A stretch of DNA of 64,000 nucleotides from Kriegella sp963975415 (GTDB taxonomy: Bacteria; Bacteroidota; Bacteroidia; Flavobacteriales; Flavobacteriaceae): assembly GCF_963975415.1 (NCBI RefSeq), contig NZ_CAXBGN010000002.1, positions 558,001 to 622,000 on the forward strand. The letters run 5' to 3'. Under the pieces are notes generated by a model. That model had not been told where the DNA came from. It worked only from the letters and a program-made list of their open reading frames with translations, and did no database searches. The translations under genes and the position numbers were made by a program. Of this stretch, positions 1 through 7,450 are shown piece by piece; within the stretch, counting starts at the first letter, position 1; the number at the start of each line of letters is the position of its first letter.

Positions 1-312
1 ATGCTCAATTTCAGGAACGGAAAACGTTCTTTCTTTATTTTCTTTAATAGCATTTAGGAGGAATAAAGCCTTGTTTCTGAATTCGTCAACTGGAATTTTA
101 AGAACTTCTTCATTGCCTGAAATTAGAATAATTTCATCTTGAATAGAATACTCAAAATCACCGTTATTTTCTGAACGAAGAACTTTGATAATAGGATAAA
201 TAAAACCTTCGAGTTTATCGATATCTTTATCTCCAAGAAAGAGTTGTTTGTCTCCTAAGAGTTTAAAAAGAGCATAGACTTCACTCCATTCTCCTTTGTT
301 GCCAGTAATCAT
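1..312 (-). CDS. HpaII-type restriction endonuclease, N-terminal part (cut by window edge)
   Basis: An open frame begins at the ATG at 312-310 and runs without a stop to the window edge, giving 104 residues. The protein opens MITGNKGEWSEVYALFKLLG, which matches my memory of the start of HpaII-family restriction endonucleases (GNKGEWSE). It is expected to cut unmethylated CCGG. The ATG overlaps the TGA of the preceding gene (ATGA), so it is the third gene of a translationally coupled operon behind a methyltransferase very similar to M.HpaII. That context supports the call as much as the sequence does. The catalytic part lies outside the window, so activity cannot be judged. Confidence 0.72.
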   Translation of the reverse strand, partial: MITGNKGEWSEVYALFKLLGDKQLFLGDKDIDKLEGFIYPIIKVLRSENNGDFEYSIQDEIILISGNEEVLKIPVDEFRNKALFLLNAIKENKERTFSVPEIEH

Positions 313-1367
313 ATTTCTTTATTTAATGTAACATAACCATCATCATTAATAGAATATGAAATCAAACTGATAATATTTTCTTTTTCTACAGTACGTCTTT
401 TTTTCAAATAATCAATTAATTCGTCATCGAATCGATTAGATATATAAACACCTTCATAACTATTTACTGGTAGTGATTTACTAGCAGCAAATGATTTTAA
501 GTAACTAATCAATTGAGAGATTTCTTCTATCCCTATTTTCTTATCTCTTTTTAATTCGAAAAAGCTGTAAAAATATACTCTATCAGCTTGTTTAAAAGTA
601 GCTAGGATATCACTCCTAAACTGCATAGATTTAAAAATAGGGGCTTCTAAGATTAGTTCATTAAAATTAAGTAAACCGAGTTTCTCTCTTAAATTATTTG
701 TGTTATTCAAAACGTTAGTTACAATATAGGCATGTAAAACATCCTCTAAAATAGCTCGGTTATTTTCGAATGGTATTTGATTAAAATTTATAATTGTATG
801 TTCTTTAATATCGTCCAAATTCTCGGCCATAAAATCTTTAGCCTCAATTTCAATCGGATTTATATTTGGAGTTATTATTTCTTCAAAATCTAGAGGGTTA
901 GTTTTAGGATTATACTTATAAAACAAATGAAGAATTTCATTAAATTCAGATTCGAATAACTGTCTAATTCCTCTGTACGAAGAATTTATATCTCTTGCTA
1001 GACTAATTAACGAATCAATTTTGCCAGATTCTACTAAGCTATAGAATTCAAATGCAGGAACTGCATTGGGAAAATGTTGCTTAATTTTAAAATTAAACCT
1101 AAAAGGGTACGTGTTATCAGCTTCATCGAATAAATCATCCGAACATATGTACGGAATTGAAGATACTTCAAAAACTCCTCTAAAATGTGAAACGGGATGT
1201 TTTACATAGATTAAAATTAAGTCTCCTGGCTTTATGGCATACAAATCTTTAATTTTCCCCCAAATTGTTCTTCTGCTTTCTGAAGCATTGCCAACATTAC
1301 CATAAACACCATGAAAAAGTGAAGTTTCTATAGCATTTTCGTTTGAAATACAAATATGAAACCCCAT
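309..1367 (-). CDS. EVE-like domain plus PD-(D/E)XK nuclease, middle gene of the restriction operon
   Basis: This 352-residue protein has two parts. Residues 1-145 look like an EVE/PUA-type domain, a fold known to read modified bases: WGKIKDLYAIKPGDLILIY at 36-54, then a beta-rich core and a GIRQL segment near 133. The C-terminal part, about 200-325, has a PD-(D/E)XK nuclease pattern: E241, SDIL with D253, then FELK with E271 and K273, similar to the NucS/DUF91 nuclease core. It starts 3 bp after the methyltransferase stop and overlaps the next start by ATGA, so it belongs to the operon. It could be a modification-dependent nuclease, a repair nuclease acting at deaminated 5-methylcytosine, or an accessory factor. 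The domain assignments are by eye. Confidence 0.6.
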   Translation of the reverse strand: MGFHICISNENAIETSLFHGVYGNVGNASESRRTIWGKIKDLYAIKPGDLILIYVKHPVSHFRGVFEVSSIPYICSDDLFDEADNTYPFRFNFKIKQHFPNAVPAFEFYSLVESGKIDSLISLARDINSSYRGIRQLFESEFNEILHLFYKYNPKTNPLDFEEIITPNINPIEIEAKDFMAENLDDIKEHTIINFNQIPFENNRAILEDVLHAYIVTNVLNNTNNLREKLGLLNFNELILEAPIFKSMQFRSDILATFKQADRVYFYSFFELKRDKKIGIEEISQLISYLKSFAASKSLPVNSYEGVYISNRFDDELIDYLKKRRTVEKENIISLISYSINDDGYVTLNKEI

Positions 1368-1370
1368 GAA

Positions 1371-2654
1371 CTAGTTTATTTTGCTTCTTTCTATTCCGCT
1401 CAATTTTTTAATTATTCTATCTGCGGTCGCTTGAATTGCGGGAACCGCAACTGAATTCCCAAATTGTTTGTAAGCCTGCGCGTCAGAAACTATTATTTTA
1501 AATTTGTCTGGGAAACCTTGAAGTCTTGCCCATTCTCGTGGTGTCATTTTTCTGATACCTTCGCGATTTACTTCACCTGAAATATTTGTTATTGGTTTGA
1601 AATTGGTCAATCGGTCGTCATACACCAAATTCCGTTCTCTTCCCATTCCTCCGCAAACAACAGCATTAGCTGTTCCATCATTCGGTATAATTTCGTAACC
1701 AAATCCATTCCCTTTGCTCTCGTGCCTTGCTCTGTGGTTTTTTAAGGTCTGAACGTAAGTGGTGGACAAATAATATTTTACAGAAACTTCTTCTGGCTCA
1801 AGAATATCATCTAAAACCGCATTTTTATTAGTTGACTCAGGATATTGAAAGTCTGTTATACCTAAATCTTTTCGAAAACCAACTATGAAAATACGTTCTC
1901 GATTTTGGGGAACACCAAAATCTTTTGCGTTTAAAATTTGCGGTTCGGGCACATAATAGTCCAGATCTTCTCTCAGGACATTTAGGATGGTCGCTAGTGT
2001 TTTTCCTCTATCGTGATTTCGCAGTCCTTTAACATTTTCGAGGAAAATTGCCTTTGGTTGTTTCTTTTTTATGATTTCTGCTACGTCAAAGAATAGTGTT
2101 CCTCTAGTGTCTTCAAACCCACCACGTCTGCCAGCAATGGAAAAAGCTTGGCACGGAAACCCTGCGCACAGAATGTCAAATCCATTTGGAATGTAACTTT
2201 TTGTTTCAGCTTTGGTAATATCTCCAAAAGGTATTTCTCCAAAATTTGCTTTGTAGGTTTGTTTAGAGTATTTGTCCCATTCGCTTGTAAATACGCATTT
2301 TCCTTCAAGATTTTGAAATGCCAATCTAAACCCTCCAATTCCAGCAAAAAGATCAATAAATTTGAACTTGGGTTTTTCTGGGGTAGGAAATGGAACTGAT
2401 TTATTAAGGTCAAAAATTAAATATTGGAGTGCCTCTTCAGCAACTTTATTAGTTACTTCGCCAGACGGATATTCCTTGGTAAGTATTTCTTTTACAAATG
2501 CTAGAGCGTCTTTTTTGTAAAATTGCGAAACTCCGTTCTCGTGATTGTGTAAATAGTGCGTAAAGGACGCTGGTTTAGAGTTCTCTGGCGCTACTATTTT
2601 AATATCAAATAGTTGTCCGTCAATGTTCTCTATGTCAATTTTTTCTTTAATCAT
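1371..2654 (-). CDS. DNA (cytosine-5-)-methyltransferase, M.HpaII-like (CCGG)
   Basis: Type II modification methylase of 427 residues that transfers a methyl group from AdoMet to cytosine C5. All the main motifs are present: motif I DLFAGIGGFR at 101-110, motif IV GFPCQ with catalytic C168, motif VI ENVKG at 206-210, motif VIII QNRERI at 250-255, the target-recognition stretch ESKGNGFGYEIIP and GGMGRERNL, and motif X FGNSVAVP near the end. The overall sequence, including the target-recognition region, closely follows M.HpaII as I recall it, so CCGG is the likely target. It is the first gene of the operon, so modification is made before the two nucleases. About 95 extra residues precede motif I. 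Confidence 0.93.
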   Translation of the reverse strand: MIKEKIDIENIDGQLFDIKIVAPENSKPASFTHYLHNHENGVSQFYKKDALAFVKEILTKEYPSGEVTNKVAEEALQYLIFDLNKSVPFPTPEKPKFKFIDLFAGIGGFRLAFQNLEGKCVFTSEWDKYSKQTYKANFGEIPFGDITKAETKSYIPNGFDILCAGFPCQAFSIAGRRGGFEDTRGTLFFDVAEIIKKKQPKAIFLENVKGLRNHDRGKTLATILNVLREDLDYYVPEPQILNAKDFGVPQNRERIFIVGFRKDLGITDFQYPESTNKNAVLDDILEPEEVSVKYYLSTTYVQTLKNHRARHESKGNGFGYEIIPNDGTANAVVCGGMGRERNLVYDDRLTNFKPITNISGEVNREGIRKMTPREWARLQGFPDKFKIIVSDAQAYKQFGNSVAVPAIQATADRIIKKLSGIERSKIN

Positions 2655-3145
2655 TCCTTTGAGTATTCAATTCCACAAGTTAAAAAAGATATTTACGCTT
2701 TGTTAGGCATATGTTTTTTTTTGTTCACATTCTTTTGTAGATAAAGTCGGTTGAGCGCAAAGTCAGAAACAGCTCTTTTATTTTTTGGGAGTTGGCTGAT
2801 ACGATTGGTAAAAATAAATTTGTTGTTATAGTTGTGGATTTGCGATTGTACAGTATTATGCACAACAATTGGATAGCATCATTGATGCTATCGCGATTAG
2901 TTACTAATTTACATTTTTAATACGAATTGTAATAGGTAGCATTGGTGTATTATAGAGATAGGGGTTAATACAAGGTAGAGATTGCTTCGTACCTCGCAAT
3001 GATGTGCTAAACAGCGAAATTGCTTTTGCGAGATTACTCCGTGCCTCGCAATGATGAGGTAAAACGGCGAAATTGTTTTTGAGGGATTGCTTCGTTCCTC
3101 GCAATGATGTTCATTGAGATTGCTCCGTGCCTCGCAATGAAGGGG
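2655..3145. other. Intergenic region with repeat cluster A
   Basis: This 491-bp gap lies upstream of the methyltransferase and downstream of the FG-GAP gene. The first 250 bp are AT-rich and presumably hold the restriction-operon promoter, though I see no clear element. From 2906 a leader (AATTTACATTTTTAATACGA) begins that is also found at 5138, followed by four palindromic repeats. I see no credible protein gene. A 66-codon leftward frame over the repeats is only the repeat translated. Confidence 0.7.
2906..3138. repeat. Repeat cluster A: leader plus four REP-like 20-mers
   Basis: Copies of ATTGCTTCGTACCTCGCAAT or close variants lie at 2981-3000, 3033-3052, 3086-3105 and 3119-3138. Each has ATTGC and GCAAT as inverted ends around a 10-nt centre, so each can fold as a small hairpin. 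Spacing is irregular (32-53 bp) and the spacers partly resemble the repeat. Such repeats are common in Flavobacteriia and often get translated as spurious proteins containing RGTKQSL or CEARSN. The leader at 2906-2962 is shared with cluster B. Confidence 0.85.
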
Positions 3146-4399
3146 TTATCTTTTATGAGCGGCTTTAATGTTCAATGGATTTTCGTACCAAATCACGCCA
3201 AGACCTTGGCTATCTACACCGTAATTTTCTTCGCAGGTAAGTACATCTAAATCACCATCTCCATCAAGATCCAATAACTCGATGCGGTCAAATTTATAAC
3301 CTTCAGGTCCACTTAAATGATGCCAATCCCAAATCGGGTCTGTAGGTTTATTTTTAAACGATAGCCAGATCAAACCAACTTTGCTGTCGTTGCCAAGCGT
3401 ATTTGAGCTATAAACAATATCAAGTCTACCATCATTATTGATATCGCCTAAGCTAACTGCTTTGGCCCTTCCTGTTACTTCAGGAATAGCAATGTTATAA
3501 TGCTGCCAGTTAAGTCCAGTGCTGTCAAGTTTTCGCAGGTACACAATTTTCTGGTTGGTATATTCGGTTGCGATGACGTCTTCCAATCCATCGCCATCGA
3601 GATCGGCCATGTCTAAAAACATGACCTCCAAACCCTTCGCCCCAATAAAGTGGTTTTCCCATTCTTGGGATTGTTTTCTTATTTCTCCCTGATTTTCCAA
3701 CCACCGAACACCGTTTGTGGGCCCCGGTTTACGATCGGACGTTACGATATCGAGATCCCCGTCAGCATCCATATCTTTAACCAGAAGCGACATCACCCAA
3801 GTTGCCGGACTTATGGGATGCCATTTCCAATCAGAAATTCCATTCGGGTTTTCCGACGCTTGAAACCATCCGATTTTAGCTTCGTCCCCTTTGGCACCAG
3901 CAATAAAATCTAATCCGTTGATGCCATCTACCTGAGAAGGAATTGCAAACATCCACTGCATAAGACCATCAGACGCCGGAATAACTTCAGTAGTCCATTT
4001 CGTGGAATCAAGATAGTTTTCCGGGTTTTTTGGTGCCCAGTTGATATATACTTTTCTGTTTTTGCCTTCCGTACTGCTGATAACATCAATAGCCCCATCA
4101 TCATTTAAATCTGCAAAGACCGCATCTTCAACTGACGGCGTCTTTCCCACAATTACGGACGGCCATTTTCCGCTTACAAAATCATACCCAGGGTGAAGAT
4201 AAACCTTAGTAAACCCTCCTTCTTCCCAGCCCGTGGTAATGTCCATTAAGTTATCACCATTTACATCCGCCAGCCGTACCCCGTCTGCACCACTAAACGA
4301 TGAATCTATTACATGTCGCTGCCAAAAAGTACTTTGGGCAAGCGTTAAATAGGGAAAAGCCAACAGTATAAAAAGGATGTGATTTGAAGTATATTTCAT
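3146..4399 (-). CDS. Secreted FG-GAP/VCBS repeat protein
   Basis: A 417-residue protein with a signal peptide (MKYTSNHILFILLAFPYLTLAQ). It carries at least six DxDxDG-type calcium-binding loops near residues 45, 97, 209, 266, 319 and 377 (for example DLDGDGDLDV), the mark of FG-GAP/VCBS beta-propeller blades. The fold is probably a seven-bladed propeller in the periplasm or outside the cell, used for binding or display. No catalytic domain or C-terminal sorting domain is visible. It follows the PNPOx-like gene by 119 bp on the same strand, so co-transcription is possible but not shown. The substrate is unknown. Homologues in marine Flavobacteriia often sit near polysaccharide genes. Confidence 0.85.
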   Translation of the reverse strand: MKYTSNHILFILLAFPYLTLAQSTFWQRHVIDSSFSGADGVRLADVNGDNLMDITTGWEEGGFTKVYLHPGYDFVSGKWPSVIVGKTPSVEDAVFADLNDDGAIDVISSTEGKNRKVYINWAPKNPENYLDSTKWTTEVIPASDGLMQWMFAIPSQVDGINGLDFIAGAKGDEAKIGWFQASENPNGISDWKWHPISPATWVMSLLVKDMDADGDLDIVTSDRKPGPTNGVRWLENQGEIRKQSQEWENHFIGAKGLEVMFLDMADLDGDGLEDVIATEYTNQKIVYLRKLDSTGLNWQHYNIAIPEVTGRAKAVSLGDINNDGRLDIVYSSNTLGNDSKVGLIWLSFKNKPTDPIWDWHHLSGPEGYKFDRIELLDLDGDGDLDVLTCEENYGVDSQGLGVIWYENPLNIKAAHKR

Positions 4400-4518
4400 A
4401 AAAATGGTGCGCTGTTTTAGTATAACTCTGGATATATTCTCATATAAAAACCAACTGTTCGGTAGTTCTCCACGGGCATTTTCCTAGGGTTGTATTCTTT
4501 TTAGCGTCCAATCATCAG

Positions 4519-5064
4519 CTACAACTTCATAAAGTTTTCTGTCGTGAAACCTTGATTTCTTGAATTCCATAAATTCAATTCGTATCGGTTTAATTGAAAA
4601 TCCACTCCAATTCCGTGGCCTGCTAATTTTGGTGTTTTCAGAAACTTTTTCCAACACTTTTTGTTCCAGTTTTTCAGATTGTCAGTTTCTTTCCCCTGCT
4701 CACTAATTAAAGATACAGCTTGGGAATTTGTACTGCGCGCATCAAAATATTTATCCGCAAGTTGATCAGATATTTTTGTGGCAAACCCTTGGATTCTAAT
4801 TTGCCTTTCAGTTTCCGTCCACCAAAAAGTCAACGCTACTTTATTATTTTTTTCAATTTCAAGTCCCTTTCTTGAATTTAATGGGCCGGTAATAATAAAC
4901 GAATCATCAATTAACTCTTTAAAAGAAACGAATCTCGCGTTAGGAAAATCATCTGTACCAATGGTAGACAAGCAAACTGCTGACGGAATACGGACTTTTG
5001 ATCGTTTTAGTTCTTCGTCAAACCACTTTAAAAAAAGCTGTATTGGTTGCTTTTTATTCTTCAT
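4519..5064 (-). CDS. Pyridoxamine 5'-phosphate oxidase-like flavoprotein
   Basis: This 181-residue cytosolic protein has the split-barrel FMN-binding pattern of pyridoxamine-phosphate oxidases: ARFVSFK at 43-49, SRKGLEI at 64-70, FWWTETERQIRIQG at 80-93 and YFDAR at 106-110. In PdxH these positions contact FMN and the phosphate of the substrate. The C-terminal substrate segment (PKLAGHGIGVDFQLNRYELNLW) is divergent from canonical PdxH, which is also longer (about 210-220 residues). It may therefore be a PNPOx paralogue acting on another substrate rather than the vitamin B6 enzyme. It lies between the two repeat clusters. Family assignment is confident, function is not. Confidence 0.75.
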   Translation of the reverse strand: MKNKKQPIQLFLKWFDEELKRSKVRIPSAVCLSTIGTDDFPNARFVSFKELIDDSFIITGPLNSRKGLEIEKNNKVALTFWWTETERQIRIQGFATKISDQLADKYFDARSTNSQAVSLISEQGKETDNLKNWNKKCWKKFLKTPKLAGHGIGVDFQLNRYELNLWNSRNQGFTTENFMKL

Positions 5065-5478
5065 TTCAATTTAAACACGATTTTTTCAATTTACAGGTGC
5101 TATTGGTATACTCATTTGCTTCAACCAATTATACACGAATTTACATTTTTTAATACGAACTACTCGAGGTGGGGTAGACGTGTTAGAGAGAGATAAGGGA
5201 TTACGGGCATGGATTGCTCAAGACCTCAGGGAGGAGATTGCTTTGTGCATCGTAGTGGACGGTCAAAACGGAGCAGATTGTTTCAAGGGATTGCTTCGTA
5301 CCTCGCAATGATATTCATTGAGATTGCTTCGTACCTCGCAATGGCGACTTACTGGTGTGGGTTCTTGGATGCCTGAAGGGGAAGATTGCTTCGTACCTCG
5401 CAATGATAGACTTGGTGGGTCGCTTCATGGTTTGGAAAAGAGATTACTTCGCACCTTGGGAGGACAAGTTTACTGTTG
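5065..5478. other. Intergenic region with repeat cluster B
   Basis: This 414-bp gap holds the second repeat cluster and its leader. The first 70 bp probably contain the promoter of the PNPOx-like gene. No credible protein gene or RNA gene was seen in the rest. Confidence 0.7.
5138..5462. repeat. Repeat cluster B: leader plus three exact and two decayed 20-mers
   Basis: Exact copies of ATTGCTTCGTACCTCGCAAT occur at 5290-5309, 5323-5342 and 5385-5404. Degenerate copies are at 5237-5256 and 5443-5462. The leader from 5138 (AATTTACATTTTTTAATACG, then an AGAGATA-G-GG stretch) matches that of cluster A from 2906, in the same orientation. The whole leader-plus-array therefore behaves as a composite repeated element. 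Confidence 0.85.
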
Positions 5479-6396
5479 CTAAAATCGGTTTACACTAATT
5501 TGGCGCTCCGAATTTTTTTGGGTTCCCCAAAGGTGTAGTTTTCCTTGGGCGTCGACTTGAATACCCGCAGCACCTCCAAAATCAACTTGATTTTTGCAAT
5601 AGAAGGCTTTGGTAGCGACTTTTTTCATAATCGGCTCGAAAGTTCCGTGTTTACTTACAAGAATTAAATCCGCATGACTTAATTCCTCCTCCTTATAAGT
5701 TCCAACAGCATAAATGGCTTCGTCATCACTAATCAGATTAATCGATTGATAACCCGCCCAATCGTTAGGGGCCGTAAAACTAGTAAGCATTTTTTGATTT
5801 CCTGTTTTAGGATTCACGCGATAGAAATCCCAATTACGGCTGTCCCAATTACTCGTCAACATAAGGTAACCATTCTCCATGCCCAATAAACCTGTAGCCC
5901 CGGCAGTTTTCAATTCTACTTCACCCTCCCTTTCAATAATCATGTCTTGTCGGGCATTATACAAATTTCCCGTTTTATAATTGTACAAACAAACCTTTGA
6001 GGTGGTCTTGATTATATTGTCTTCTATTCCCACCACCAGATACGGGTCGCTAATCTGAATGCCTCCGGCGTGTCTAAAAGGTTCGTTCATTAAGGGAATA
6101 AGCTCATCCGTTTTTTGTGTCGTCAAATCGGCCTGTAATATGTAGGCAGTGGTTTGGGAGCTTCCCGAAATTAGTAATTTCTCGCTGCCATCGATTTCAA
6201 TCAACTGTACGCCTTGAAAATGTCCGTTCGCTATGGGAACATTCAGCGAATTGCTAAACACAACTACTTCCGGTGTTGTGTCTAAAGCATTGAAGGCTTC
6301 GGGTACATTTTTCACCTGCTGACCAAAACTGAAATTGGCATATAGACACAGCACAACTATTGGGAAAAACAGAACGCATAGGTTTCGAAAACTCAT
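5479..6396 (-). CDS. Secreted protein of unknown function, probable beta-propeller
   Basis: I do not recognise this 305-residue protein. It has a clear signal peptide (MSFRNLCVLFFPIVVLCLYA, cleavage after about FSFGQ) and a mature part made of short beta-rich repeats with glycine turns (GVQLIEIDGSEKLLISGSSQ, GGIQISDPYLVVGIEDN, GLLGMENGYLMLTSNWDSRN, GGAAGIQVDAQGKLHLWGTQ). This suggests a beta-propeller. It contains few cysteines and no catalytic motif that I can see. It ends just after repeat cluster B and is followed upstream by a leftward small membrane gene about 140 bp away. No firm functional statement is possible. Confidence 0.6.
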   Translation of the reverse strand: MSFRNLCVLFFPIVVLCLYANFSFGQQVKNVPEAFNALDTTPEVVVFSNSLNVPIANGHFQGVQLIEIDGSEKLLISGSSQTTAYILQADLTTQKTDELIPLMNEPFRHAGGIQISDPYLVVGIEDNIIKTTSKVCLYNYKTGNLYNARQDMIIEREGEVELKTAGATGLLGMENGYLMLTSNWDSRNWDFYRVNPKTGNQKMLTSFTAPNDWAGYQSINLISDDEAIYAVGTYKEEELSHADLILVSKHGTFEPIMKKVATKAFYCKNQVDFGGAAGIQVDAQGKLHLWGTQKNSERQISVNRF

Positions 6397-6538
6397 AATA
6401 AGGGCTAATTTGGTAGTTAGGAACCCTGCTAATTTAGCTGTTTTTTATTAACATACATGGGGTCAAAAGTGAGGGAATCTTTAATTTTGGAGTATATTCC
6501 GACCGAGGCTATCATGTATTAACCCCCTACAAATTCCG

Positions 6539-6787
6539 TTATAACTTATTCGATTTATTCATTTGATTTTTTTTCATATTGAGTTTTTTCAGATGAAAAA
6601 CATGAATGACACAGAAAACAATACCCGCAATGATCAGCGGACTTGATTCTAAAAATACTCCGTAAATGATATAGAAAAAGCTCGAAACGAGATGCCACAA
6701 ACGAAACGCACCCATTTCCTTTTTTGTTATTGCATAAAAACCAGTTGCTATGGCGATATAACCCAATATTTCCGTTATCCAAGTCAT
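6539..6787 (-). CDS. Small YgjV-like inner membrane protein
   Basis: An 82-residue protein with about three hydrophobic segments: ITEILGYIAIATGFYAI at 4-20, LWHLVSSFFYIIYGVFL at 30-46 and SPLIIAGIVFCVIHVFHL at 49-66. A lysine/asparagine-rich tail follows. The pattern resembles the small Imp/YgjV membrane family of unknown function. Its ATG overlaps the stop of the MarR gene (ATGA at 6784-6787), so the two are translationally coupled. The regulator presumably controls this gene together with itself. A different-frame reading of the same stretch is not credible. Confidence 0.7.
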   Translation of the reverse strand: MTWITEILGYIAIATGFYAITKKEMGAFRLWHLVSSFFYIIYGVFLESSPLIIAGIVFCVIHVFHLKKLNMKKNQMNKSNKL

Positions 6788-7266
6788 TCCTTTCTAAGAT
6801 TTTTTAACGTTCTTTCCTTATAGCTTACCTCACTTACCTCTTTCTCAAATGCTTTTAAATCTTCAAAGATGTGGGGGCTATTTTGCAGCAATTCTTGCGT
6901 GGTCTGTATCCCTGCTTCCCAATGTCTATGAAAAGAAGGAAGCCGTTTTTTGGCTTTGTCGGACAATTCCAATATTCGCTTTCTTGAATCATTTTTATCT
7001 GTCTTTGATATCAGATAGTCATGCTTCTTCATTTTTTTGATGATTTTTATACAGGCAGGATGTGACATTCTCAACTCTTGTGATATTTCCGATATTGTTA
7101 AGGCATTCGTTTTTTCAAGAAGCAAGAATACCAAATGCCAATTGGGTTCAATGTCAAGACCTACAGTTTTGTAGTAATCCCGCGTACTATACAATAGCTC
7201 ATCACTTAATCGCTTAAGTCTACTGATTAAACCCGCAAGCTCAATTTCGGTTAGAAAGTCCTTCAT
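6784..7266 (-). CDS. MarR-family transcriptional regulator
   Basis: A 160-residue winged-helix regulator. The DNA-binding core spans about residues 45-110: LTISEISQELRMSHPACIKIIKKMKKHDYLISKTDKND is helix-turn-helix plus wing, with the wing DKNDSRKRILELSDKAK typical of MarR. Flanking helices at both ends should make the dimer interface. It is coupled to a small membrane protein downstream. Its own upstream region has two inverted 14-bp palindromes 33 bp apart, suggesting autoregulation. The ligand is unknown. The family is certain from the HTH-wing pattern. Confidence 0.9.
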   Translation of the reverse strand: MKDFLTEIELAGLISRLKRLSDELLYSTRDYYKTVGLDIEPNWHLVFLLLEKTNALTISEISQELRMSHPACIKIIKKMKKHDYLISKTDKNDSRKRILELSDKAKKRLPSFHRHWEAGIQTTQELLQNSPHIFEDLKAFEKEVSEVSYKERTLKNLRKE

Positions 7267-7277
7267 CCGTATTTATA

Positions 7278-7324
7278 TGTAACTGGTTACACAAATATAT
7301 AAAAATTTATCGTAACCAGTTACA
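7278..7324. promoter_or_regulatory. Paired palindromic operators upstream of marR
   Basis: TGTAACTGGTTACA at 7278-7291 and its reverse complement (core GTAACCAGTTAC) at 7312-7323 lie just upstream of the MarR start. Each is a near-perfect dyad, and the centres are 33 bp apart, about three helical turns, so two dimers could bind the same DNA face. MarR proteins typically bind such palindromes in their own promoters. Confidence 0.7.
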
Positions 7325-7450
7325 TAAATTAACTAGAGACATTATTTCCAATAAAAAAGTAGTCATAGCAGGTTAGCCTTTGTTGGCAAAACCTCTAAAG
7401 GATTTGTTTATGAGGCTTTTCAATCATCCTAAGTTTTGTAGTTTCCATAC

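Noticed and set aside
2904..3104. 66-residue frame with RGTKQSL and CEARSNLA
   Set aside because: It is a translation of the REP-like repeat cluster, a known false gene in this phylum.
2981..3138. Regularly repeated 20-mers as a CRISPR array
   Set aside because: Repeats are short, palindromic and unevenly spaced, the spacers share similarity with each other, and no cas genes are near.
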